A stretch of 18,966 bases of DNA from Halobacteriales archaeon SW_9_67_24 (GTDB taxonomy: Archaea; Halobacteriota; Halobacteria; Halobacteriales; Halococcaceae). The notes under the pieces were generated by a model that made no database searches, was not told where the DNA came from, and worked only from the letters and a program-made list of their open reading frames with translations. Position numbers and translations under genes: made by a program. Each line of letters starts with the position of its first letter. The stretch's first letter is position 1. Shown one piece after another: positions 6,528-12,443 of the stretch. Where the stretch lies: contig PXSV01000148.1 in assembly GCA_003022685.1 (NCBI GenBank), forward strand, positions 767 to 19,732, read 5' to 3'.

Positions 6528-6718
6528 CACTGATAGGGGGCCACGATGTCGACGAGGTCCGAATGCGACACCAGCATTCGGCGACAGCAGTGCCGGTCCA
6601 CGCCGAGGTCATCGAGCACGTCGGCCGGGTCCTCGCCGTCCTCGACCCGGGCCTCGAACGGCTCCCAGTGCTCGCCGACGACCTTCCCGCAGGTGAAACA
6701 CCGCACGGGCACCATCAT
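6527..6718 (-). CDS. rpoN: DNA-directed RNA polymerase subunit N
   Basis: The 63-aa zinc-binding subunit is homologous to Rpb10 and supports the RpoD/RpoL assembly platform. It is not the bacterial sigma-54 of the same name. The zinc site is visible as C7 and C10 in RCFTCGKVVG and C44, C45 in DRHCCRRMLV, the usual CX2C...CC pattern. The start MMVPVRCF has a GGAGG ribosome binding site at 6728-6732, 9 nt before the first ATG. It lies 36 bp after rps9 and overlaps rpoK by one base. Confidence 0.96.
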   Translation of the reverse strand: MMVPVRCFTCGKVVGEHWEPFEARVEDGEDPADVLDDLGVDRHCCRRMLVSHSDLVDIVAPYQ

Positions 6719-6727
6719 GGCCGTCGT

Positions 6728-6732
6728 CCTCC
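6728..6732 (-). promoter_or_regulatory. Shine-Dalgarno site of rpoN
   Basis: On the minus strand this is GGAGG, complementary to the 3' end of archaeal 16S rRNA, 9 nt upstream of the first ATG. It supports the MMVPVR start and shows that internal operon genes use leadered initiation. Confidence 0.6.
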
Positions 6733-6754
6733 CGAGGCTACTGTCCCGATCATA

Positions 6755-7150
6755 TCAACGGTAGGACTTCTGGTAGCGTGCCCGTGCGCCAGGGCCGCCC
6801 CATTTCTTGGACTCGGACTGGCGGACGTCGTTCACGAGCAGCGAGCGGTCGAACTCCATGTACGCGTCGCGGAGTTTGGCGTCGTTCGCGTGCTCGACGA
6901 GCCCGCGCGCGATCGCGGTCCGAACCGCGTCGGCCTGGCCGACGGTGCCGCCGCCCTCCACGTCGACCGAGATGTCGACGCTCCCACGGCGCTCTTCGGC
7001 GATCCTGAACGGTTCGAGCATCTTCAGTCGCGCCATCTCGGGCTCGATCAGTTCGACTGGTTTCGCGTTCACGCGCACGCGACCCTCGCCCTCCGAGACG
7101 GTGGCGCGCGCGATCGCGGTCTTCTTCTTGCCTGAGGTGTTCGTTACCAT
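6755..7150 (-). CDS. rpsI: 30S ribosomal protein S9
   Basis: This 131-aa uS9 has a C-terminal tail that reaches the P-site tRNA. The protein begins TSGKKKTAIARATVSEGEGR, contains GGGTVGQADAVRTAIARGL, and ends with the conserved basic GPGARARYQKSYR. Full length matches the family. Its ATG overlaps the end of rpl13 by 7 bp (ATGGTAA), so the two are tightly coupled. Confidence 0.97.
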   Translation of the reverse strand: MVTNTSGKKKTAIARATVSEGEGRVRVNAKPVELIEPEMARLKMLEPFRIAEERRGSVDISVDVEGGGTVGQADAVRTAIARGLVEHANDAKLRDAYMEFDRSLLVNDVRQSESKKWGGPGARARYQKSYR

Positions 7151-7578
7151 GTAACGTTGGCTCCGAGGTTCTCGCTCACGTCGCCCAGTTGGACGAACTT
7201 GGTGTTCGACAGCCGATTCAACGATGTGCCCTCCAGAACGTCGCCGTCCTCGAAGGGATCGCCGACGTAGACCCGCACGCGCTCGAACGCTTCGCGCCCG
7301 CGCGGACTCTTGTATGGGATCATCCCGCGGATCGAGCGCTTCATGATCCGATCCGGACGTTTGGGATAGTACGGCCCGCTGTCCGAACCGAGGTCGGCAC
7401 GGTCCTCGAAGACGCCCATCACGTCGTCGGTGCCGCCCGTGATGACCGCCTCTTCGGCGTTGACCACGGCGACGCGCTCGCCGTCCATGGCGCGTTCGGC
7501 GACCTGGCTCGCGACCCGCCCGAGAATGCAGTCCCGGGTGTCGACCACGAGATCGGGGTCGAACTCCGCGGCGTTCAT
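7144..7578 (-). CDS. rplM: 50S ribosomal protein L13
   Basis: This 144-aa uL13 shows DTRDCILGRVASQVAERAM at the N-terminus, VAVVNAEEAVITGG, and IMKRSIRGMIPYKSPRGREA. The true start is the ATG at 7578; the frame is open to 7623 but that piece lies inside rpl18e. The ATG overlaps the rpl18e stop by 4 bp. A GGTGATC sequence 2-8 nt upstream, also complementary to the 16S 3' end, supports it. Confidence 0.97.
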   Translation of the reverse strand: MNAAEFDPDLVVDTRDCILGRVASQVAERAMDGERVAVVNAEEAVITGGTDDVMGVFEDRADLGSDSGPYYPKRPDRIMKRSIRGMIPYKSPRGREAFERVRVYVGDPFEDGDVLEGTSLNRLSNTKFVQLGDVSENLGANVTW

Positions 7579-7925
7579 CGGATCACCCGGACGTCCGACC
7601 CCTCGGGGTTTTGCTCGATGCATTCTTCGAGCGCGATCGACTCCCCGACTTGGTCGATCTTCGTTTCGGCCGTCCCGGAGAAGTCGACTGCCGCCACGGT
7701 GACGGGTTTTTCGAGGACGCCGCTGCCGAGCACTTTGCCCGGCACGACGACCGTCTCCTCCTCTCTGGCGTAGCGTTCGATCCGACCGAGGTTGACCTCG
7801 GCGTGGGTGCGCCGGGGTTTCTCCAGACGGTCGGCGACCGCCCGCCAGACGGGACTGTCCGACTCGCGGGCCGTCGATTTCAGTTCAGTGATGAGACTCG
7901 TGAGTCTCGGATTGGTCTTGCTCAT
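7575..7925 (-). CDS. rpl18e: 50S ribosomal protein L18e
   Basis: This 116-aa ribosomal protein is found only in archaea and eukaryotes. It shows TNPRLTSLITELKSTARES, WRAVADRLEKPRRTHAEVNL and the strand pattern VVVPGKVLGSGVLEKPVTVA. The ATG lies only 15 bp after the 3' end of tRNA-Leu, with no clear Shine-Dalgarno site. Processing of the tRNA 3' end would therefore release an mRNA with a 15-nt leader. Confidence 0.97.
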   Translation of the reverse strand: MSKTNPRLTSLITELKSTARESDSPVWRAVADRLEKPRRTHAEVNLGRIERYAREEETVVVPGKVLGSGVLEKPVTVAAVDFSGTAETKIDQVGESIALEECIEQNPEGSDVRVIR

Positions 7926-7940
7926 AGCTTGCAGGAAGCA

Positions 7941-8025
7941 TGCAGGGAGCAGGATTCGAACCTGCGAACTCCTACGAGACAGCGCCCTGAACGCTGCGCC
8001 GTTGACCTGACTTGGCTATCCCTGC
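7941..8025 (-). tRNA. tRNA-Leu (anticodon CAG)
   Basis: This 85-nt class II tRNA folds fully. The acceptor GCAGGGA pairs with TCCCTGC, followed by discriminator A. The D-arm GCC...GGC contains AGGT, the anticodon arm is CAGCG-TTCAGGG-CGCTG, a 14-nt variable arm follows, and the T-arm is GCAGG-TTCGAAT-CCTGC. The anticodon CAG with discriminator A and a long variable arm gives leucine (CUG codon, the common Leu codon in GC-rich genomes). CCA is not encoded. It lies between rpoD and rpl18e inside the operon. Confidence 0.97.
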
Positions 8026-8211
8026 ACGCGAATCGTTCTCGTTTCCGTCCCCACAAACCAGTTTCGATCGCCGGCACGTCACTCAGGAGGCGCGCGGCGC
8101 GCGGCGTCCGCTCGTGGTGCCGACGCGTCCGCGCGATGGAGCCGTGCCGAGACGTGCGCTCCCCCGCATTGTGGGCGGCACACGATCGTCCGCGGTTGGT
8201 GGGGCGATACA

Positions 8212-8958
8212 TTACAGTTGAACTGCTTCCTTGAGTTCGTTCGCGCGTGCTTCCAGCGAGTCGACTGCCGCCGTCACCAGCTCCTCGACGGTCAGCGAGC
8301 CGTCGGTCTCGACGTGGAAGACGAACGCGTTCGGCACGTCCTCGACCGCGACCTCCTTGCCCGGATACCGGTTCGTGAGGTCGTGATCGAACTCCTCCGC
8401 GGGGACGAGCTCGCCGTCGTCTTCGATAACCCCCCGCAGAATGTTCGGCTCCTCGTCGGCGAACTCCTCGCGGTCGCCGACGACCTCGACAGTCTGAAGA
8501 TGGCGGTAGCCGACCGCCACGCCGCCCTGGTGTTTGGCGTGGGACTTGCCGGTGTCGAGCACGGTCTCGGCCTCGACTTCGAGGCGCTGGCCCTCCTTGA
8601 GCTCGATGATCGGGACGTTGTCCTCGGCGGGTTCGACCACCGCATCGCTGCTGACGAGGTCGCCCGAGTAGGCGGTGTCGGGGCCCGAAACGTCGAGGGC
8701 CAGCCTGACACCCTTGCCTGATTCGAACTCGTTCGGCGGCGCGGAAAGGGGCACCATCCCGAGCCGGTGGCCGATCTGCTCGTCGAACATCACCGACGAG
8801 TTCTCGACCACGCGCACGGTGTCGATCGACAGGGTGGGAACGTCGGCCACCATCGCCCGCCGGATGCCGTTGGCGAACGCCGGCGTGATCCCTCTGACGA
8901 GGAAGCGAGCGTCGCGGTCGTCGCGGTCGATGAACGCGACGTCGTACGCGGCGCTCAC
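8212..8958 (-). CDS. rpoD: DNA-directed RNA polymerase subunit D
   Basis: This 248-aa subunit is homologous to Rpb3 and bacterial alpha. It pairs with RpoL to nucleate polymerase assembly and is not a sigma factor. Landmarks: FLVRGITPAFANGIRRAMVA (alpha-like N-terminal motif), SVMFDEQIGHRLGMVPLSA, and VPIIELKEGQRLEVEAETVL. I see no cysteine anywhere in the translation, so the ferredoxin-like domain 3 of some archaeal RpoD proteins, which binds 4Fe-4S clusters, has no cluster ligands here. The ATG follows the rps11 stop by 3 bp. Confidence 0.96.
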   Translation of the reverse strand: MSAAYDVAFIDRDDRDARFLVRGITPAFANGIRRAMVADVPTLSIDTVRVVENSSVMFDEQIGHRLGMVPLSAPPNEFESGKGVRLALDVSGPDTAYSGDLVSSDAVVEPAEDNVPIIELKEGQRLEVEAETVLDTGKSHAKHQGGVAVGYRHLQTVEVVGDREEFADEEPNILRGVIEDDGELVPAEEFDHDLTNRYPGKEVAVEDVPNAFVFHVETDGSLTVEELVTAAVDSLEARANELKEAVQL

Positions 8959-8961
8959 TGG

Positions 8962-9351
8962 TTAGAACCCGCTCGATTTGGGGGCGCGCGTGCCGTCGTG
9001 CGGGATCGGCGTCACGTCCTCGATCCGGCCGATCTCCAGTCCGGCGCGCGCGAGCGCCCGAATGGTCGCCTGTGCGCCCGGTCCCGGACTCTGCTGGAGG
9101 TTCCCGCCGGGACCGCGGACCTTGACGTGGACGCCCTCGATCCCCTGGGCGAGCACCTCCTCGGCGACGCCTTCCGCCATCTGCATCGCGGCATAGGGCG
9201 ACGCCTCGTCGCGGTTTTGCTTCACGGCGGTCCCACCGCTCGATTTGGCGAGCGTCTCCGCCCCGGTCTGGTCGGTGATCGTGATGATCGTGTTGTTGAA
9301 GGAGGCGTGGACGTGTGCGACTGCCCACCGTTCCTCGTCTTCGGCGCTCAT
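8962..9351 (-). CDS. rpsK: 30S ribosomal protein S11
   Basis: This 129-aa uS11 of the platform lines the mRNA exit region. It shows VAHVHASFNNTIITITDQTG, KQNRDEASPYAAMQMAEGVA, VHVKVRGPGGNLQQSPGPGA and the C-terminal PIPHDGTRAPKSSGF. The ATG overlaps the rps4 stop by 4 bp, and the next gene, rpoD, starts 3 bp after its stop. Confidence 0.97.
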   Translation of the reverse strand: MSAEDEERWAVAHVHASFNNTIITITDQTGAETLAKSSGGTAVKQNRDEASPYAAMQMAEGVAEEVLAQGIEGVHVKVRGPGGNLQQSPGPGAQATIRALARAGLEIGRIEDVTPIPHDGTRAPKSSGF

Positions 9352-9875
9352 TCCTGTTCCTCCGCTCGTTCGGGATGCAGTTCGTCCGCGATCGGACTCG
9401 TCTCGTCGAAGCCCACCGTGTCCTCCTCGCTCACGTCGACCTTCCGCGAGGGCGTCGTCACCCGCGCGCCGTCGACGACGATGTGGCCGTGAGAAACGAA
9501 CTGACGGGCCTGCTGGACCGTGTTCGCAAGGCCTGTGCGGTAGACCACGGTCTGGAGCCGGCGTTCGAGCACGTCCGTGACTTCGAGGCTCAGCACGTCG
9601 TCGAGCCCGTCGGTCTCGTCGAGAATGCCGAGCCGTCGGAGCCGCGCGAGGAACGGTTCGCCCTCGCGTTCGGCGGATGCGACGTCGCCCTGGGCGTCAC
9701 CGAGCAGTCGTCGCGCCTCGCGGCGGAACCCGCGGAGTTCGGACTGCGCTCTCCACAGCTCCTCTTTGTTCTTCAGGCCGTAGCGCCCGATGAGATTGGA
9801 CTCCTCGGCGATGCGCTCGCCCTGGAAGGGGTGGTTCGGCGTCTCGTAGCCCTTCGTGTTCTGTCCGAGCGCCAT
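9348..9875 (-). CDS. rpsD: 30S ribosomal protein S4
   Basis: This 175-aa uS4 is a primary 16S rRNA-binding protein. It shows YETPNHPFQGERIAEESNLI and LKNKEELWRAQSELRGFRRE, then an S4 RNA-binding domain with VLERRLQTVVYRTGLANTVQ and ARQFVSHGHIVVDGARVTTP. The acidic C-terminal tail fits a halophile. The ATG abuts the rps13 stop exactly, and GGAGG near the end of rps13 provides a ribosome binding site. Confidence 0.97.
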   Translation of the reverse strand: MALGQNTKGYETPNHPFQGERIAEESNLIGRYGLKNKEELWRAQSELRGFRREARRLLGDAQGDVASAEREGEPFLARLRRLGILDETDGLDDVLSLEVTDVLERRLQTVVYRTGLANTVQQARQFVSHGHIVVDGARVTTPSRKVDVSEEDTVGFDETSPIADELHPERAEEQE

Positions 9876-10343
9876 CTACTCGTCCTCCGCCTCTTCTTCC
9901 ATCTCTTCCTGGATGGCTTCGACGTTCACGCCGATCGTTCCCTCCGAGCGGCCGGTGGACTTGGTGCGCTGGCCGCGGACCTTCTGGCCGCGCTCGTGGC
10001 GCACGCCCTTGTACGAACTGATCATCTGCATGCGATTGATGTCCTGCTGGCGGGTCAGCGAGAGGTCGTTGCCGACCTCGTGGGTGGTCTCGCCCGTGAA
10101 GTAATCGGCCGGGCGGTTGGTGAGCCACGCCGGCACGTCCTCGGCGAACCCTTCGACGTGCTCGATGATCGAATCGACCGCGTCGTCGTCGATGCGAGCG
10201 GTCCGCCGTCCGACACCGTTCATGCCGGTCAGCGCCCGCTCGACGCTCTTCGTCCCGTCGAGGTCGGTCTGGCCGATCCGGACGAAATAGCGGATGTCCT
10301 CCTCGTCCTCGTCGGCCGGTGTGTCTGGGTCTTCTGCGCTCAT
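9876..10343 (-). CDS. rpsM: 30S ribosomal protein S13
   Basis: This 155-aa uS13 in the subunit head contacts S19 and the P-site tRNA. It shows IRYFVRIGQTDLDGTKSVER, GMNGVGRRTARIDDDAVDSI, and the basic segment SSYKGVRHERGQKVRGQRTK. The N-terminus and C-terminus are both short acidic stretches. The start is MSAEDPDT at 10343; the frame extends upstream through the tRNA but that part is not coding. The ATG is 17 bp after the 3' end of tRNA-Ser, the first ribosomal gene of the operon. Confidence 0.97.
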   Translation of the reverse strand: MSAEDPDTPADEDEEDIRYFVRIGQTDLDGTKSVERALTGMNGVGRRTARIDDDAVDSIIEHVEGFAEDVPAWLTNRPADYFTGETTHEVGNDLSLTRQQDINRMQMISSYKGVRHERGQKVRGQRTKSTGRSEGTIGVNVEAIQEEMEEEAEDE

Positions 10344-10360
10344 GTGGTGGTTGTGCGGAG

Positions 10361-10445
10361 CGTCGTGGCGGGGATTCGAACCCCGGAGGCTGTGCGCCAC
10401 AGAGTTAGCAACCCTGCGCCTTGGGCCAGGCTTGGCTACCACGAC
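10361..10445 (-). tRNA. tRNA-Ser (anticodon GCT)
   Basis: This is an 85-nt class II tRNA. The acceptor GTCGTGG pairs with CCACGAC, with discriminator G. The D-arm is GCC...GGC, the anticodon arm CAGGG-TTGCTAA-CTCTG, the variable arm has 14 nt, and the T-arm is CGGGG-TTCGAAT-CCCCG. Anticodon GCT reads AGC/AGU serine codons; discriminator G and the long variable arm fit serine. CCA is not encoded. It heads the ribosomal operon. Confidence 0.97.
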
Positions 10446-10520
10446 CCGTCCTGTGTCAGTCTCGCCCTTCCGGACTCGGGGCCGACCCCCTGCAGTACGT
10501 GTCTGGGACTAATTCGACGC

Positions 10521-10534
10521 GGGTATTTAACACC
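10521..10534 (-). promoter_or_regulatory. Likely promoter (TATA) of the tRNA-Ser / ribosomal operon
   Basis: On the minus strand this reads GGTGTTAAATACCC, the best TATA-like box in the 183-bp gap between tRNA-Ser and mrp. It predicts transcription start near 10500 and a 5' leader of about 55 nt before the tRNA. The box is nearly palindromic and could also fire toward mrp. Confidence 0.55.
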
Positions 10535-10600
10535 AGCGAAACCCGGGCCGAGGTCGGGGACCGACGCTGCGAGGGCGACCGATCGGCGGGTTCCCAACCC

Positions 10601-10606
10601 TTATCG
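10601..10606 (+). promoter_or_regulatory. Candidate TATA element of mrp
   Basis: CCCTTATCGC lies about 25 bp before the mrp ATG at 10629, the expected spacing for a leaderless transcript. It is the nearest AT-rich spot to the start. Confidence 0.4.
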
Positions 10607-10628
10607 CTCGGCCGGAGCTACCGCCGCC

Positions 10629-11672
10629 ATGAACGAAAACGACGTACGATCGCTGCTCCGCGGGGTCGAGGACCCGGATCTCGGTGAGAACATCGTCTCG
10701 CTCGATCTCGTCAACGACATCGAAACCCGGGAGGGAGCCGCCCACGTCTCGCTCGCGCTCGGCGCGCCCTACTCCCCGAACGAGACCGCGATCGCGGGTC
10801 GGGTGCGCGAGGTGCTCGGCGAGGAGGGGATCGAGTGTGAACTCACCGCAAGCGTCGACCGCCCGGCCGAGGGGGACGTCCTCCCCGACGTCAAGAACGT
10901 CATCGCGGTCGCCTCGGGTAAGGGTGGGGTCGGGAAGTCGACCGTCGCCGTGAACCTCGCTGCCGGGCTCTCGCAGTTGGGCGCGCGCGTGGGACTGTTC
11001 GACGCCGACGTGTACGGCGACGCCGACGAGCGCCCCCAGGCCACCGCCGAGGAGCAGATCATCCCACCCGAGAAGTACGGGACGAAGCTCATGAGCATGG
11101 ACTTTCTGACTGGGGAAGACGATCCCGTGATCTGGCGCGGCCCGATGGTCCACAAGCTCCTCACCCAGCTGTTCGAGGACGTCGAGTGGGGCGCGCTCGA
11201 TTACATGGTGATCGACCTCCCTCCCGGTACTGGTGACACCCAGCTCACCCTTCTCCAGACGGTGCCGATCGCGGGTGCAGTCATCGTCACCACCCCACAG
11301 GAGGTCGCGGTCGACGACGCCCGGAAGGGCCTGGAGATGTTCGGCAAACACGAGACCCCCGTCCTGGGGATCGTCGAGAACATGAGCGGCTTTCGGTGTC
11401 CCGACTGCGGGACCGAACACGACCTCTTCGGGGCGGGCGGCGGCCGGGCGTTCGCCGAGGACGTCGAGATGCCCTTCCTGGGGGAGCTTCCGCTCGATCC
11501 CCGCGTCCGGGAGGGTGGTGACGACGGCGCACCGATCGTGCTCGACGACGGCGAGACCGGCGAGGCGTTCCGGACGTTCACCGAAAACACCGCGAACAAC
11601 GCCGGTCTCGTTCACCGCCGGCGACGCAGCGACGCGCGCCAGGGCGAAGAGCAAACGCCCGACGCGCCGTAG
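10629..11672 (+). CDS. Mrp/ApbC-family Fe-S cluster carrier ATPase
   Basis: This 347-aa cytoplasmic P-loop ATPase carries Fe-S clusters to apoproteins. Residues 1-78 form a MIP18/DUF59-type domain (VEDPDLGENIVSLDLVNDIE). The deviant Walker A is SGKGGVGKST (96-105) with K98 and K103; DLPPGTGDTQLTLL (197-210) is the Walker B/switch II region. The cluster-binding CXXC is C257-C260 in FRCPDCGTEHDLF. Between DADVYG (125-130) and DADERPQAT the conserved stretch that family members normally carry, roughly PNVPRMV, is missing, an apparent in-frame loss of about seven residues beside the switch I region. The rest is intact and in frame. The start ATG matches the N-terminal domain and a TATA element. 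Divergent from the ribosomal operon. Confidence 0.93.
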   Translation: MNENDVRSLLRGVEDPDLGENIVSLDLVNDIETREGAAHVSLALGAPYSPNETAIAGRVREVLGEEGIECELTASVDRPAEGDVLPDVKNVIAVASGKGGVGKSTVAVNLAAGLSQLGARVGLFDADVYGDADERPQATAEEQIIPPEKYGTKLMSMDFLTGEDDPVIWRGPMVHKLLTQLFEDVEWGALDYMVIDLPPGTGDTQLTLLQTVPIAGAVIVTTPQEVAVDDARKGLEMFGKHETPVLGIVENMSGFRCPDCGTEHDLFGAGGGRAFAEDVEMPFLGELPLDPRVREGGDDGAPIVLDDGETGEAFRTFTENTANNAGLVHRRRRSDARQGEEQTPDAP

Positions 11673-11740
11673 CGGTCGGCGATCCGGTGACGGAGAGATG
11701 ATCCCCCTTGCTCCGTGTCGGGGGCGAGCCGGATCGCGGG

Positions 11741-12262
11741 TTACGTTCCGGTAGCTTCGACCGATGCGCCGGCGTCTTCGAGCACCCAGAGCCTGATTCT
11801 CGCCTCGACGAGGTCGCGTTCCTCGCTGAGATCGTCGTCCTCGAAGACGGCGATGGTCCGCTCGCTCTCCTCGATCATCCTGGATTCGAGCGGGATCTGG
11901 TCGGGTTCGTCACGCACGTCGTTCAGGAGCGCCTCGAAGTCCTCCCGGATGTCGAGGGAGGCCCTCGCGGCGTTGCATCGCGGAAGGGGGTTCACGCCGA
12001 CGTCGAGCACCAGGTCGGTCACGAGGGCCCAGTCGCTCTCGCAAAAGTGGATCGACACCTCGCCGACGATGTCACGCCATGCGATCGAGCCGGCGTTCTT
12101 CATCGATCGCACCGCTCGCGGCGGGAGGTCGAGGCGGGTAGCGGTGTCGGGATCGCCGCAGAGACAGCAGGGCTGTTCGGTCTTGCCGGTGTACACGCAC
12201 TCGTTAGGGCCCGTGCGTTCATGTGCCTGTTCGTCGCGGCCAGCGACGTAGCGAAGACTCAC
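11741..12262 (-). CDS. Unrecognised protein with possible zinc-binding cysteines
   Basis: I do not recognise this gene. The frame has strong GC at third positions and encodes an acidic, helical C-terminal half (ASLDIREDFEALLNDVRDE, then SRMIEESERTIAVFEDDD), so it is probably real. Near the N-terminus are CVYTG, CCLCGD and later HFCESDW, a Cys/His spacing that could bind zinc. There is no transmembrane segment. The start is unresolved: no ATG fits, GTG at 12262 is given here, and GTG at 12196 is a second candidate that would drop the first cysteine. The frame stays open to 12454 but that would run over the promoter and start of the next gene. It is convergent with mrp (68-bp gap, no clear terminator) and divergent from the aldehyde dehydrogenase. 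Confidence 0.6.
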   Translation of the reverse strand: MSLRYVAGRDEQAHERTGPNECVYTGKTEQPCCLCGDPDTATRLDLPPRAVRSMKNAGSIAWRDIVGEVSIHFCESDWALVTDLVLDVGVNPLPRCNAARASLDIREDFEALLNDVRDEPDQIPLESRMIEESERTIAVFEDDDLSEERDLVEARIRLWVLEDAGASVEATGT

Positions 12263-12410
12263 CCGATCCCGTGCGAGACGGGAGCCAGGCCTGTCCGAGA
12301 TCCATCGACGGCGATCGGTGCTTCCTGGGGAGCCGGCGATGGAAAACGGATCGTCGCCGGCGCGACACCGCCCGAGCCCGGCCGCCACGGTGTTTATTCG
12401 TTCTAAAGTA

Positions 12411-12420
12411 AATCTTTTAC
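12411..12420 (+). promoter_or_regulatory. Candidate TATA element of the aldehyde dehydrogenase-ppc operon
   Basis: AATCTTTTAC ends 24 bp before the dehydrogenase ATG, inside the most AT-rich tract of the window (12391-12420). The spacing fits a leaderless transcript. On the minus strand the same tract (AATAAACA at about 12391-12398) could serve the hypothetical gene. The remainder of the 181-bp gap shows nothing. Confidence 0.5.
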
Positions 12421-12443
12421 CGGCTCGGTTCCAACCCTCGTGT

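Noticed and set aside
6346..6612. N-terminal extension of enolase through rpoK
   Set aside because: The extra residues are the rpoK and rpoN regions read in another frame; MTLVTEV at 6345 is the family-like start and overlaps the rpoK stop by 4 bp.
8085..8110. GC-alternating tract as a possible small RNA or hidden tRNA
   Set aside because: No cloverleaf, T-loop or other RNA signature could be found; it is simply GC-rich spacer as far as I can see.
7922..9328. 468-codon minus-strand frame covering tRNA-Leu, rpoD and rps11
   Set aside because: It crosses a tRNA and two real genes in another frame and is dominated by Arg and Gly.
11690..11724. Short inverted repeats after mrp (ACGGAG/CTCCGT and CCCCC/GGGGG)
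   Set aside because: The stems are short with loops of 12-15 nt and no T run, and they interlock so only one could form. Too weak to list as a terminator.
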